A DNA stretch of 54,084 bases, taken from assembly GCA_045637525.1 (NCBI GenBank), contig JAZTZP010000069.1, forward strand, positions 1 to 54,084, given 5' to 3'. Origin of the DNA: JAZTZP01 sp045637525. GTDB lineage: Bacteria; Bacillota; Clostridia; UBA1381. The translations under genes and the position numbers were made by a program. A model generated the notes under the pieces. The model was not told the DNA's origin, did not search any database, and worked only from the letters and a program-made list of their open reading frames with translations. Positions 33,486 to 43,317 of the stretch are shown here, in pieces (positions within the stretch are counted from its first letter, which is position 1; the number at the start of each line of letters is the position of its first letter).

Positions 33486-34580
33486 ATGAAAGATATTTTA
33501 ATTTCAGGATATTACGGATTCGGAAACAGCGGAGACGACGCTCTTCTCTCTTGTATTATAGACGATATATGTAAATTCACAGACAGAAGCAACATTGCAG
33601 TTTTAACCGCTAACCCCGAAGAAACCGCACGGGTATACGGTGTGCGGACAATAGACAGAATGAACATAATATCCATCGCCGCCGCAATGACGCACTCAAA
33701 GCTTTTAATATCCGGTGGCGGAACGCTTATGCAAGACGGCACAAGCACCAAATCTCTTATATATTATCTCGGCATAATATTTTTAGCACAGCTTTTCGGA
33801 CTTAAAACTATGCTGTATGCAAACGGTATTGGTCCGTTAGTTCGTGATAAAAACAAGAAACGCACAAAGAAAATCCTGTCTAAGGTAGACATGATAACTC
33901 TTCGTGATATGCGTTCAAAAGAAGTTTTAGACGAAATAGGCGTAAAAAACCCAAATATTCACGTTACTGCCGATCCGGTTTTCGGTGTAGACGGCGTAAC
34001 TCCGGAGTTTGGAAAAAATCTGCTTAAAAAGCTTGGCATCCCTGAGGGTACACGCTGTATAGGAATATCTGTAAGAGGAAGAAAGGGTGCATCCGAAGCC
34101 TTTATAGACGAAACTGCGGCAGCAGTTAATGCGGCTATCGAAAAATACGGCCTCTTCCCCGTAATCATCCCCATGCAACACAGCAAGGATATGGAGATAT
34201 GTAAAAATCTCGCAGGCAAGCTTTCATCAAAAAGCATTATAATAGAAGAAAAACTCAGTATCTACGAAGCATTTTCGCTCGTTTCGTGCATGGAGCTTTG
34301 CATAGGCATGAGACTTCACATGCTTATATATGCGGCGGCTATGTGCGTTCCGGTAATAGGTCTTGTTTACGACCCTAAGGTAAGCGGTTTTATGCAATAC
34401 ACCGGTCAGAAATTCTATATTGATGTAGATTCCGTAACAAAACAAGAGCTTGTATCTCTTACCGATGAAATTATGGATAATTACGACAAGATAAAGAAGG
34501 ATATTTTCGAAGCACATTCAAAAATGCGTGAGCTGACAGCGCATAATGCGAAGTATCTTAAGGAACTTATAGAAAAATAA
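33486..34580 (+). CDS. csaB: Polysaccharide pyruvyl transferase CsaB
   Basis: A 364-aa enzyme that adds a ketal pyruvate to a secondary cell wall polymer, using phosphoenolpyruvate. The family signature opens the protein (ILISGYYGFGNSGDDALL). LLISGGGTLMQD, the ANGIGP loop, ISVRGRKG and CIGMRLHMLIYAA follow, as in CsaB. Pyruvylated polymer is the ligand of SLH domains, so the enzyme fits the SLH protein encoded 5 kb upstream. It lies 42 bases after the first glycosyltransferase and 24 before the flippase. Confidence 0.93.
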   Translation: MKDILISGYYGFGNSGDDALLSCIIDDICKFTDRSNIAVLTANPEETARVYGVRTIDRMNIISIAAAMTHSKLLISGGGTLMQDGTSTKSLIYYLGIIFLAQLFGLKTMLYANGIGPLVRDKNKKRTKKILSKVDMITLRDMRSKEVLDEIGVKNPNIHVTADPVFGVDGVTPEFGKNLLKKLGIPEGTRCIGISVRGRKGASEAFIDETAAAVNAAIEKYGLFPVIIPMQHSKDMEICKNLAGKLSSKSIIIEEKLSIYEAFSLVSCMELCIGMRLHMLIYAAAMCVPVIGLVYDPKVSGFMQYTGQKFYIDVDSVTKQELVSLTDEIMDNYDKIKKDIFEAHSKMRELTAHNAKYLKELIEK

Positions 34581-34604
34581 TTTACCAAAGGAAGGATAAA
34601 TACC

Positions 34605-36131
34605 GTGAAGGATAATAAAATACTTAAAACAGCGGGATTTATGGTAATGGTAACACTTCTTGCCAAGTTCTGCGGACTCGTACGGGATTCCTTTATTGCC
34701 GCTTTTTTTGCAATAGGCATAGAATCCGATGCGTTTATGACTGCTTCGAGAGTCCCGACAATGCTGTTTGATGTAGTGATTGGCGGCGTAATATCAGCGT
34801 CATTTATACCCATATTCAACTCAGTACGTGAAAAACAAGGTGGCAGGGATGCAAAAATCTTTGCAGATAAATTTATAACCTTAATACTTGTTATATCATG
34901 TATTACGGCAGGTTTGGGAATAATATCTGCACGTCCGCTTGTAGGCTTTATGGCATCAGGGTATGATCCGGAAAAAGTCGCTCTTACAGTCCGTCTTACA
35001 CAGATAATGTTCCCGATGATAATTTTCACAGGACTTGCGTTTTCCTTTGTAGGCGTTTTGCAGTCTCACGGAGAATATAAAATCCCCTCGCTTATAAGCC
35101 TCGTATCAAACCTTGCCATTATACTTTATTTTTTACTTTTCGGCAAAAAGTTCGGCGTTTACGGGCTCTCAATAACCATGGTTGCCGCATGGGGATTACA
35201 GGTATTGGTACAAGTACCGTCACTTGTGAAATTCAGATTTTGTCCTAAACCGGATTTGCGTTTTTTCGATGCAAACATAAAAAGTGCTTTGCTTCTTGCC
35301 GGCCCGATGCTCATAAGTACATGGGTACAGCCTCTTTATTCGATTATTAATTCGAGAATTGCATCAGGAATAAACGGCGCAGTTTCAACTCTTGAATACG
35401 CCAACAGATTATATATAATGGTTGCCGGCACATTTTCGTTTGTGGTAACAAACCTTATTTTCCCGAAGCTTGCACAAGCAATGGCTAAGGGCGACGAAAC
35501 AGAATCAAGAGGACTTATGGTAATGTCAATAAAGGCGATTTGCTTTGTTATACTCCCTGTTATGACATTATTCATAATACTTGCACGTCCCATAACAGCA
35601 GTTTTATATGAAAGAGGAAACTTCGTTGCCGAAAACACTGCGGCAGTATCAGCAGCGCTTGCCTGCTACTGTACGGGAATGATAGGACTTGCAGTTAATG
35701 AGATTTTGAGTAAAATTTTCTTTTCAAGACAAAACTCAAAAACTCCGATGATAAATTCGGTTATAAGCATGATTTTTAATATTGTGCTTGCATATATACT
35801 GTTCCCTGTTCTGAAAACTCCGGGACTTGCTCTTGCGGCTGCAGGCGGAAGTGTGTTTAACGCATTCTTAAACGCAATAGCCTTAAAAAAGGTAATTCCC
35901 GATCTGCTTTCGGGAAACGATTTAAAAGACATAGCAAAAACCGTTGTTTCAGCGGTTATAATGAGTGTTGTTACATTAATATCCTATAATGCCGTAAAAG
36001 GCTTTATTGGCAATACGTTTATAATGAATATACTGCTTTGTGCAGCATGCGGCATCATAGGGCTGATTGTATATTTGGCGGCGGCAGTTATTCTGAAAAT
36101 AGAATTTTTAAGGAGAAAAAAACATGAATAG
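34605..36131 (+). CDS. murJ: MurJ/MviN-family lipid flippase
   Basis: A 508-aa MOP-superfamily protein with about 14 membrane helices. The family pattern is clear: LAKFCGLVRDSFIAAFFAIG near the start, then SRVPTMLFDVVIGGVISASFIP and RAGNFV-like text (YERGNFVAENTAAVS). The start is GTG after AAAGGAAGGA. In this operon it probably flips an undecaprenyl-linked wall polymer precursor. Whether it also serves lipid II for peptidoglycan cannot be told. It overlaps the next gene by 8 bases. Confidence 0.9.
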   Translation: MKDNKILKTAGFMVMVTLLAKFCGLVRDSFIAAFFAIGIESDAFMTASRVPTMLFDVVIGGVISASFIPIFNSVREKQGGRDAKIFADKFITLILVISCITAGLGIISARPLVGFMASGYDPEKVALTVRLTQIMFPMIIFTGLAFSFVGVLQSHGEYKIPSLISLVSNLAIILYFLLFGKKFGVYGLSITMVAAWGLQVLVQVPSLVKFRFCPKPDLRFFDANIKSALLLAGPMLISTWVQPLYSIINSRIASGINGAVSTLEYANRLYIMVAGTFSFVVTNLIFPKLAQAMAKGDETESRGLMVMSIKAICFVILPVMTLFIILARPITAVLYERGNFVAENTAAVSAALACYCTGMIGLAVNEILSKIFFSRQNSKTPMINSVISMIFNIVLAYILFPVLKTPGLALAAAGGSVFNAFLNAIALKKVIPDLLSGNDLKDIAKTVVSAVIMSVVTLISYNAVKGFIGNTFIMNILLCAACGIIGLIVYLAAAVILKIEFLRRKKHE

Positions 36132-38001
36132 TTTGATTATAGAAAGTATATACAGACTATGTGCATTTATATACGGATTTATCGAAAAAAGCCGTGCATA
36201 TGATATTTTTATGAAAGCATATGCCGCAATCTCCGGGATGTGGAAAAAAAGCGTTATAATAGGAGCTCTCAAAAAAAGCCCCAACAAAACAAATCCGCTT
36301 ATTTATCATATCTTACGGCTTCCTGTTTATCTGGTGGAGTTTATAAACAAAAAGTCGGCAGAATTTTTTAAAAAGACTATTGAAAAAAGTGTTTTTATAA
36401 AAATATGTGCCGCTGTCATGCATTCCACGCTTGCGCTCAACACAAGATTTTTAGGGATTACTGTGGGAATTACAGCGCTTGGAATGAGCATAAACTCGTT
36501 TTTAAGTGCCGGCGGATTTACAAAGGGCGGTATGGTGTGTGTAGTTACCGCAATTATCGCACTTATCATTTCGGCAGTATCGGTTAATATTCTCGATTAT
36601 CTTGAGGAAAGTTTTACCTTCGGATTTATAAAAAGCTTCAAAAAGGCGGTTAAGCTCAAAAACATTTACAGCAATAAGCTGATAAACACCGGTTACACGG
36701 TATGGGGCGGCATTATTATGGGTATAATATGCGGTTTAGCAGGCATTTACAGTCCGTTACTCGTCCCGATAGCTTTCGCAGGCATTATCGGAATGTTTCT
36801 GGTGATATACTCACCATTTATCGGAGTTGCGGCAGCAGTCGCTCTTGCACCGCTTGTGCCTACTATGGCACTTGCCGGACTATGCTTATTTGTTACATTA
36901 GCTTTTTTAATAAAAGCGGTATCTGTACCCGGATATAAATGGCGGTTCGGAAGAGTGGGCGCCGGGATTATACTTATGCTTATTTTCCTGTTTGCGGCAT
37001 CATTATTCTCATGCAGCCGAAACTCCAGCCTTATGGTATGGGCGATGTATTTCGTATTTATGATGTTCTTCTTTACGGTTATAAACTGTACAAGAACTAA
37101 AGAACAATTATACACTCTGTTCGTATGCTTTTCAGTATCCTCTCTCGGTGTTGCCGCATACGGTATTTTACAGTATCTGTTCGGATGGACAACAGAAAAT
37201 GCTTGGATAGATGAAACAATGTTTGCCGGAGAAACGATGCGTGTTTATTCAACACTCGGAAATCCTAATGTTTTAGGTGAATACCTTCTTTTAGCACTTC
37301 CTCTTTGTGTTGTGCTTATGATTGATATAAAGCGTAATAATATCTTTAAATGGTTTTTCTTATGCACTTTCGGAGTTTTAGCGGTGTGCCTTATACTCAC
37401 TCAGTCGAGAGGCTGTTGGCTCGGATTTATTTTAGGTGCAGTTTTATTCATAAGCTTCTGGAACGGCAAGCTCTGGGGGCTTGCTCTGCTTGCCTTATGC
37501 GTTCTGCCCTGGATTGTTCCCGAAAGCATTATGTCACGATTGGCAAGTATAGGAAATATGTCCGACAGCTCCACCTCATACCGCGTGTTTATATGGTTCG
37601 GAGTTATGGATATGTTAAAAACGTTCTGGATAGGCGGTATCGGTATGGGAGAAGGTGCTTTTCATATCGTTTATCCGAAATATTCATACAGTGCAATAGT
37701 TGCTCCGCATTCGCATAATGTATATTTACAGCTTGCTGTTGAGGGCGGATTGCCAACGCTTATAGTATTTATTTCGGTTATGTTTATGTTTATCCGTCGT
37801 CTGGGCGAAGTATACAGCCTTACAAAACGAGGCTCCACGGAAAATACGGCGGCACTCGGCTTAATCGCCGGAACGGCGGCATTTCTCCTCCAGAGCTTGT
37901 TTGATTATACGTTCTACAATTACAGAGTAATGGCTCTGTTCTTCATGTTTGTAGGAATGGGAATTGCGCTTTATATGACAAGAAAAGAAAATTCAAATTA
38001 A
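36124..38001 (+). CDS. O-antigen ligase/polymerase-like (Wzy-type) membrane protein
   Basis: A 625-aa multi-spanning protein. After a soluble N-terminal stretch of about 90 residues come about 12 membrane helices. The large-loop region contains STLGNPNVLGEYLLLALPL, LILTQSRGCWLGFILGA and PKYSYSAIVAPHSHNVYLQ, typical of the O-antigen ligase family. It would polymerise or ligate the flipped repeat unit outside the membrane. AGGAG lies inside the end of murJ and the genes overlap, so they are coupled. Confidence 0.87.
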   Translation: MNSLIIESIYRLCAFIYGFIEKSRAYDIFMKAYAAISGMWKKSVIIGALKKSPNKTNPLIYHILRLPVYLVEFINKKSAEFFKKTIEKSVFIKICAAVMHSTLALNTRFLGITVGITALGMSINSFLSAGGFTKGGMVCVVTAIIALIISAVSVNILDYLEESFTFGFIKSFKKAVKLKNIYSNKLINTGYTVWGGIIMGIICGLAGIYSPLLVPIAFAGIIGMFLVIYSPFIGVAAAVALAPLVPTMALAGLCLFVTLAFLIKAVSVPGYKWRFGRVGAGIILMLIFLFAASLFSCSRNSSLMVWAMYFVFMMFFFTVINCTRTKEQLYTLFVCFSVSSLGVAAYGILQYLFGWTTENAWIDETMFAGETMRVYSTLGNPNVLGEYLLLALPLCVVLMIDIKRNNIFKWFFLCTFGVLAVCLILTQSRGCWLGFILGAVLFISFWNGKLWGLALLALCVLPWIVPESIMSRLASIGNMSDSSTSYRVFIWFGVMDMLKTFWIGGIGMGEGAFHIVYPKYSYSAIVAPHSHNVYLQLAVEGGLPTLIVFISVMFMFIRRLGEVYSLTKRGSTENTAALGLIAGTAAFLLQSLFDYTFYNYRVMALFFMFVGMGIALYMTRKENSN

Positions 38002-38023
38002 GCACATCAAAGGGAGAGAATAA

Positions 38024-39133
38024 ATGGCAAAAACAGTATTTCAAGTAATAAGTGACACTAACATAGGCGGTGCCGGGAAGTATCTTCTTGCTGTTCTTGG
38101 TGCGTCTTTAGGACGTAAGGATTTAAGGATGCAGGTTATCCTGCCTCCAAAAAGCCTGTTAAAGCCGGAAATAGATAAAATGGGAATACCCGTTCATGAA
38201 GTAGACGGAATCGCTGAAAAATCACTTGATTTCGGTGCAATATCCGTTATGAGGCGTATTTTCAAATCAGAAAAGGCTGATGTCGTAAACTCGCATGCGT
38301 GTATGTCGGCAAGAATAGCCGCAAGGCAGGCCGGCTGTAAGGTTGTTTATACAAGGCACTCGGTTTTCGAGCCGCCTGAGCGCATCTCAAAAGGAATAGG
38401 AAAGCTCATAAACGGAGCTGTTAATAACTACTACGCCGATGCGATAGTAGCCGTTGCCGAAGCAGCAAAGGATAACATTGTCGCAACGGGTGTAAATCCT
38501 GATAAGATTCAGGTTGTATTAAACGGAGTAAACGGTCTTACTCCGGCAAATGCAGATGAAAAGTCGGCACTGAAAAAGCGGTTCGGTGTTTCGGACGATG
38601 AGACAGTTGTGTCTATCGTTGCACGGCTTGAGGATATAAAAGGGCATATATATTTTATTGAAGCCGCAAAAAAGATAACAGATAAAGGTTTAAAAGTAAA
38701 ATTCTTTATTGCCGGAACGGGCTCTTATGAAGAAGCTCTAAAAGAAAAAGCAAAAGAGCTGAATTTAGGAGATGCACTTGTATTCACAGGCTTTTTAAAA
38801 GATGTTGAATGTCTTATGAAAATAACCGATATACAGGTTAATGCATCTTACGGCACAGAAGCCACAAGCCTTGCACTTTTAGAGGGAATGAGCATAGGCA
38901 TACCGGCAGTTGTATCGGATTTCGGAGGAAACCCCGGAGTTATTGAAAACGGAGTAAACGGCTTTGTCGTTCCGAAAAAGAATTCCGATGCTTTAGCCGA
39001 CGGGCTTTTAAAGCTTCTCGGTGACGATACACTTTATATGAAACAGAGTGAAAATGCCGTAACGGTATTTAACAATAAATTCACGGTGGAAAAGATGGTA
39101 AATACGCTATATGACATTTATTTAAAACTATAA
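38024..39133 (+). CDS. Glycosyltransferase family 4, second copy
   Basis: A 369-aa GT-B enzyme, distinct from the one at 32316. The N-terminal motif is SDTNIGGAGKYLLAVLGASL and the acceptor loop VNSHACMSARIAARQ. The C-terminal region has SIVARLEDIKGHIYFIEAAK, FIAGTGSYEEAL and the E-x7-E motif in NASYGTEATSLALLEGMSIG. It is a cytosolic sugar transferase, probably the second step in building the wall polymer unit. GGGAG precedes the ATG, 22 bases after the ligase-like gene. Confidence 0.9.
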   Translation: MAKTVFQVISDTNIGGAGKYLLAVLGASLGRKDLRMQVILPPKSLLKPEIDKMGIPVHEVDGIAEKSLDFGAISVMRRIFKSEKADVVNSHACMSARIAARQAGCKVVYTRHSVFEPPERISKGIGKLINGAVNNYYADAIVAVAEAAKDNIVATGVNPDKIQVVLNGVNGLTPANADEKSALKKRFGVSDDETVVSIVARLEDIKGHIYFIEAAKKITDKGLKVKFFIAGTGSYEEALKEKAKELNLGDALVFTGFLKDVECLMKITDIQVNASYGTEATSLALLEGMSIGIPAVVSDFGGNPGVIENGVNGFVVPKKNSDALADGLLKLLGDDTLYMKQSENAVTVFNNKFTVEKMVNTLYDIYLKL

Positions 39134-39158
39134 CAGCGATAAGGAAAGGTAAGGTAAA

Positions 39159-39632
39159 ATGTTTAAAAAATTCAGTTTAATCGATATTTTAATAGTGCTT
39201 ATTCTGATAGGCGCAACAGGCTTTGTGGGTATGAAATTCATATCAAGCGGAGCAAGAAAAGGAGAACGCAAGACTGTGGCGTACACCGTTATGGTAAATG
39301 CGCAGAAAAAAGGTCAGCTTGATGAAATCAAGCCCGGCGACATTGTATGTATAGCAGAAGAACAGGACGAGGATAAGGCTGTTGTTACAGGCGTTACAAG
39401 AGACGTTGCAAGGGTTACTACCTATAACAGCAACACAGGCGAGTACTTAGTTGTAGATAACGAAGATAAAGAGGACATAATAATAGAGCTTGAAACAGAA
39501 TCCTTAGTCGATGACATAGGAATGCGAACAGGTGAAACTGCCATTAAGGTAGGAATGAATGCATATATACGCGGTACAGGCTATTCAGCGGAAGGGTTTA
39601 TAATAAGTGTCGATGACGGAGGAATGGAATAA
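39159..39632 (+). CDS. DUF4330-like membrane protein, copy 1
   Basis: A 157-aa protein with an N-terminal membrane helix (about residues 8-28, IDILIVLILIGATGFVGMKF) and an external beta-rich domain. It resembles DUF4330 proteins, which often accompany csaB and glycosyltransferase operons in Clostridia (from memory). Function is unknown. Its stop TAA shares one base with the start of the next gene, a homologue, so the two are tightly coupled and may form a heteromer. Confidence 0.75.
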   Translation: MFKKFSLIDILIVLILIGATGFVGMKFISSGARKGERKTVAYTVMVNAQKKGQLDEIKPGDIVCIAEEQDEDKAVVTGVTRDVARVTTYNSNTGEYLVVDNEDKEDIIIELETESLVDDIGMRTGETAIKVGMNAYIRGTGYSAEGFIISVDDGGME

Positions 39633-40102
39633 TGGAAAAAAAGAAAAAAATAACAGTTGTAGATATATGCGTTCTTATACTGATACTCGTGTTTGTAGCC
39701 GGAATAGGAATACGCTTTGCAAAAATAACAATTCCAAAACTTCAGAAAAAGGAGCTTGAATATGTTGTTGAAGTTACGGGAGTGCGTATGTTTGGAGTAG
39801 ACGCACTGAAAAAGATGGGCACAATCTCAAACGGGGTAGACACCGTAATGGGTGAGATTGTAGATGTAGAGTACAAGGATTCTGAGTTTGAGTCACAGAC
39901 AACCTCGGGCGAGCTCAAAAAAAGCAAGCTTCCGGATAAATACAACTGCCTTGTTACTATACGCTCAACCGCAAACCAGAGAGATAATATTTATTATCTG
40001 GCTGACGATGAATATACCGTTGCGGCAGGCGGAAATTTTACGATTATTTCACGATATGTAAAAACAGAAGGCATTATAACCAAGGTAAAAGAAATAGAAT
40101 AA
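39632..40102 (+). CDS. DUF4330-like membrane protein, copy 2
   Basis: A 156-aa paralogue of the preceding protein. It has a Lys-rich start, a membrane helix (about residues 10-27, ICVLILILVFVAGIGIRF) and a beta-rich external domain ending in GGNFTIISRYVKTEGIITKV. The two overlap by one base (TAATG). Sequence identity between them is low outside the helix and final strand region. The role is unknown, and association with polymer export is inferred from the operon only. Confidence 0.75.
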   Translation: MEKKKKITVVDICVLILILVFVAGIGIRFAKITIPKLQKKELEYVVEVTGVRMFGVDALKKMGTISNGVDTVMGEIVDVEYKDSEFESQTTSGELKKSKLPDKYNCLVTIRSTANQRDNIYYLADDEYTVAAGGNFTIISRYVKTEGIITKVKEIE

Positions 40103-40120
40103 AAGAGGAGGAATAAACCA

Positions 40121-40540
40121 ATGGCAGATTTTAATGTTGACGATTTTGTAGACAGCGTAAAAAGCGGCGCGTCAAAGGCAAAAAGCGAAGCCGGAAAACT
40201 GGCTAAAAACGTTACTGAAAAAACAGAGTCTATCGTGTCTCAGATAAAACTTCAGTACACCGCAAAAGGCGTTAAGAACAAAATTGATGAGGCACTTCTT
40301 GATCTTGGAAGATTTATTTATGATGAATTTTCAGATGAGGAAATAGACGGGCCCATCAGAGAAAAATGCGACCACTTAAAGGACCTTTTTGCTGAGCTTG
40401 AAGCTTTAAATGATGAGATTATAAATATAAAAAACACCGTTATATGCAATTCCTGCGGCAGCTATAACGCAAAGGGAAGCAAATTTTGCAACGTGTGTGG
40501 CTCGCAGATATACGGAGGTGCTGACAATGGACAGGAATAA
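40121..40540 (+). CDS. Zinc-ribbon protein with helical N terminus
   Basis: A 139-aa soluble protein. Residues 1-100 are helical and charged. The C terminus is a zinc ribbon, CNSCGSYNAKGSKFCNVCGS, with two CxxC pairs. Proteins of this style are common in Firmicutes and usually uncharacterised. AGAGGAGG precedes the ATG. It overlaps the next gene by 14 bases. Confidence 0.8.
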   Translation: MADFNVDDFVDSVKSGASKAKSEAGKLAKNVTEKTESIVSQIKLQYTAKGVKNKIDEALLDLGRFIYDEFSDEEIDGPIREKCDHLKDLFAELEALNDEIINIKNTVICNSCGSYNAKGSKFCNVCGSQIYGGADNGQE

Positions 40541-41369
40541 CAGACGAATACCTTTTGTACGTGCAAGAGTGAAAGACGATATACGCCCATACGACGGACC
40601 GGATGCAGTTTACACTTTTGATGAAACTGAACCGGAGGATGTTGAAATAAAAATAGATATGAACGAAAAAGACAAGGAATCCGGCAAGGATTATATAAAG
40701 AGCTTTGTGAATATTATAAAAAACAAAATTTCAAAGCAGGCGGAGGATATACCGGTACAGGAACCATTTTATGACGAAGAGCACGAAGCTGATGAGATTG
40801 ATCATCAGGCAGAAGCGGCATTCGATTATTTCAGAGGCATAACCAAAAAAATAGAAACCCTGAAAAAAACAGTATCTGATGCTGTAAAAAATACAGAGTC
40901 AGGTAATAAAAATGCCCGTTTGGAACAAAACTTTTCAAAATATATGGATGACGTTAATGAACGCTTAGAGGAGATAAATATTCTTCTTGACGAGCGTATG
41001 GAGCAACTTGCTTTAAGCACAGGCGATATAAAAGAAGGTTTTTCAGCCTTAGACGGCACGTATGATGAAATAACAAAAGGCATACAAAACGTAACAAAAA
41101 CAACTGAAGAAAACGTAGGCAGAATTAATGAGCTTTCCGATACAGTAAAAGGCGTAAAGGACAGAGTAAACGAAATTCACACTACAACAAACAGCATAGA
41201 TAAGTTATATGACAGTGTTTTTGAATTTAAAGCTGCAATATCATCCATGAAAACAGAAATGGAAGATCTTGCTAAAAAGCAAAAGACATCATTAATAGTC
41301 ATGACAATACTTCTTTCAATAGCTGTTGCACTCAGCGCCGCAGGACTTATTGTTACAATTATTCTTTAA
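40527..41369 (+). CDS. Coiled-coil protein with C-terminal membrane anchor
   Basis: A 280-aa tail-anchored protein. The N terminus is acidic, a long coiled coil covers about residues 90-250 with heptad-rich text such as NVGRINELSDTVKGVKDRVN, and a single helix at about 257-279 ends the protein. The ATG at 40527 follows GGAGGTG by 6 bases and overlaps the zinc-ribbon gene, so the two probably act together. The shape recalls membrane-tethered chemotaxis-like coiled coils, but no signalling domain is recognisable. It is the last gene of the plus-strand operon. Confidence 0.75.
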   Translation: MDRNNRRIPFVRARVKDDIRPYDGPDAVYTFDETEPEDVEIKIDMNEKDKESGKDYIKSFVNIIKNKISKQAEDIPVQEPFYDEEHEADEIDHQAEAAFDYFRGITKKIETLKKTVSDAVKNTESGNKNARLEQNFSKYMDDVNERLEEINILLDERMEQLALSTGDIKEGFSALDGTYDEITKGIQNVTKTTEENVGRINELSDTVKGVKDRVNEIHTTTNSIDKLYDSVFEFKAAISSMKTEMEDLAKKQKTSLIVMTILLSIAVALSAAGLIVTIIL

Positions 41370-41378
41370 AAAACATAA

Positions 41379-41416
41379 CCCCCCTCAGAACGAAATCCGT
41401 TCTGAGAGGGGTTTTT
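41379..41416. terminator. Terminator between convergent operons
   Basis: An imperfect stem of about 14 bp, CCCCCCTCAGAACG (41379-41392) with CGTTCTGAGAGGGG (41398-41411), is followed by TTTTT on the plus strand. The A-rich bases before it give a T-rich tail on the minus strand. It therefore probably ends both the polymer operon and the kinase operon, whose stop codons flank it. Confidence 0.85.
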
Positions 41417-41424
41417 ATTGTGCT

Positions 41425-43317
41425 TTATTTGCTCTTTTTGTTATATAAGGTCTGTCCCTTTACGTCAAGGTACTTGTATTCAGCCTTATCATCTTCTGCC
41501 CATACCTTAAACTCTATCAGATTATCGCTTAAGCGCAGACCGTAATCACAGTCTACCGGGTATTCGTTGTAAAGCACTTCGCCCTTTGAGTCTTCAGCGT
41601 TCTTAGAAACGCGGCAAAGAGTAGGCTTTTCAATATCTGTTGTATTTATATAATAGATATAATCCTCATACTCAACAAGATACTCACATCTGTTGATTGA
41701 AATACGTGTCAGGTTTCCGCCCTTCTTATCTATCTTATACATCTGAAGATCTTCCGGGTCATCCCATGGCTTGTTATGCCAGCTGAAGTAGATCCACTTA
41801 TTATCTCTTACAACATAACATGCAGTAATATCTTCATCCGGACATATATTCTTTACAGGTATACCGAGGAAATACATATAAAGCTGATCTCCGTCCTTCT
41901 TGTTGTTACGGTAATCAATACCAAAGAGCATTGATAAAACAAGTGCTACGAGAAGTAATCCGGCGATACCGATTACTACAAATGTGTTTCTCTTCTTTTT
42001 CTTCAGATCTCTCTCAAGCATCTTGTTATTGCTGCGTTCCTTATCACGCTCAGCAATCATTTCATTAATTTTCTTGGTAAATCCCGAATCTTTACCGAAC
42101 TTTCTTACAAGGTCGTTCATTACGTCAACAGTTTTCATGCCGTCTTCCGAATTCTGCGGCTGTGGCGGACGCGGTGGCTGATAACCTCCTCCACCCTGCT
42201 GATTTGGAATATTATTAATATTTAACGGTGTTGTTCTGTTACCGGCATCCATTCCTCCGCCACTTATCGGTGGTTGTGGCTGTACCGGTGGCTGTGGTGG
42301 TGTATGAACCGGTGGCTGTGGCGTAACAGGCGGCTGCGGTGGTGTAAATACTATCGGCGGTTTCTTTCTTCCCGCCGGCATTGGTACCGGCTGAGAAATA
42401 TCCATGCTGTCAAGTGCCTGAACCCCGGCAATGAACGCCGCTTTAAATTCACTTGCATTAGCAAATCTGTTCTGCGGATGATACTCGCACGCCTTAAGAA
42501 TTACAGGAACGAGCGGTTCCGGACAAAATTCCGGCGGTGGACATGGCTTTCCTGATCTTCTTTCACCGAAAGCACGACCATTATCGTCCTGACTTATAGG
42601 CTCATTTGAACGTGGCATAAACGGAAATCTCTTATAGTTTAAAAGTCTGTATAAAACTATACCGAGAGAATATATATCCACAGAGCTTGTATACTTTCCT
42701 GAAGTCTCAACCTCCGGTGCCATATAATACGGAGTTCCTATACCGTTTGTCATCATGCCGTGAGTGCCGTTCGATGCCATGTTTGCCGCACCAAAGTCAC
42801 CAATCTTAAACAAACCGTCTTTTCCGACAAATATGTTATCTTCTTTTATGTCACGGTGAAGTATTTTAAGCTCCTCACACTTCTCAAGAACGTTTGCAAT
42901 TCCTATACCAAGCTGTATAACATCCTGATATGTAAACGTTGTGCTTTCCAGATAATCATTAAGAGTATATGCATACTCCATTACAATTATAATATCCCAG
43001 TTCACACCTCTTTTTGAAGCAGAATGGTCTATGTAACGAATAGCGTTAGGGCTGTTGAGACGTCTTAAAGACTCAACCTCAGCGACAAATCTGTTTGCCA
43101 TCTGATCAAAGAAAGCCTCCATAGCCTCATCTCCGCCACCGATTAAAGTTTCATAATCCTTAATCTGTTCCTCAGTCGGAAGCGATATAATCTTTACAGC
43201 AGCCTCATTACCGGTGTTGTCATGAGCCTTATACACCATACCATACCGGCCTCTACCCACATAATCTTCAATTTCCCACCTGTTTAATACAACTTCTCCT
43301 TTTTGTAGCTTATCCAT
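41425..43317 (-). CDS. Membrane Ser/Thr protein kinase with external sensor-like domain
   Basis: A 630-aa Hanks-type kinase. The kinase domain is residues about 14-300: glycine loop GRGRYGMVY (21-29), Lys42, catalytic Asp156 in HRDIKEDN, Asp174 in DFGAA, and the GTPYYMAPE activation segment. A proline-rich linker follows (about 315-400), then a membrane helix (about 443-463). The external C-terminal domain resembles DUF5050 and carries no PASTA repeats. It should phosphorylate proteins in the cytosol in response to an external ligand, opposed by the PP2C encoded at 51833. The start overlaps the preceding gene by one base (TAATG). Confidence 0.92.
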   Translation of the reverse strand: MDKLQKGEVVLNRWEIEDYVGRGRYGMVYKAHDNTGNEAAVKIISLPTEEQIKDYETLIGGGDEAMEAFFDQMANRFVAEVESLRRLNSPNAIRYIDHSASKRGVNWDIIIVMEYAYTLNDYLESTTFTYQDVIQLGIGIANVLEKCEELKILHRDIKEDNIFVGKDGLFKIGDFGAANMASNGTHGMMTNGIGTPYYMAPEVETSGKYTSSVDIYSLGIVLYRLLNYKRFPFMPRSNEPISQDDNGRAFGERRSGKPCPPPEFCPEPLVPVILKACEYHPQNRFANASEFKAAFIAGVQALDSMDISQPVPMPAGRKKPPIVFTPPQPPVTPQPPVHTPPQPPVQPQPPISGGGMDAGNRTTPLNINNIPNQQGGGGYQPPRPPQPQNSEDGMKTVDVMNDLVRKFGKDSGFTKKINEMIAERDKERSNNKMLERDLKKKKRNTFVVIGIAGLLLVALVLSMLFGIDYRNNKKDGDQLYMYFLGIPVKNICPDEDITACYVVRDNKWIYFSWHNKPWDDPEDLQMYKIDKKGGNLTRISINRCEYLVEYEDYIYYINTTDIEKPTLCRVSKNAEDSKGEVLYNEYPVDCDYGLRLSDNLIEFKVWAEDDKAEYKYLDVKGQTLYNKKSK

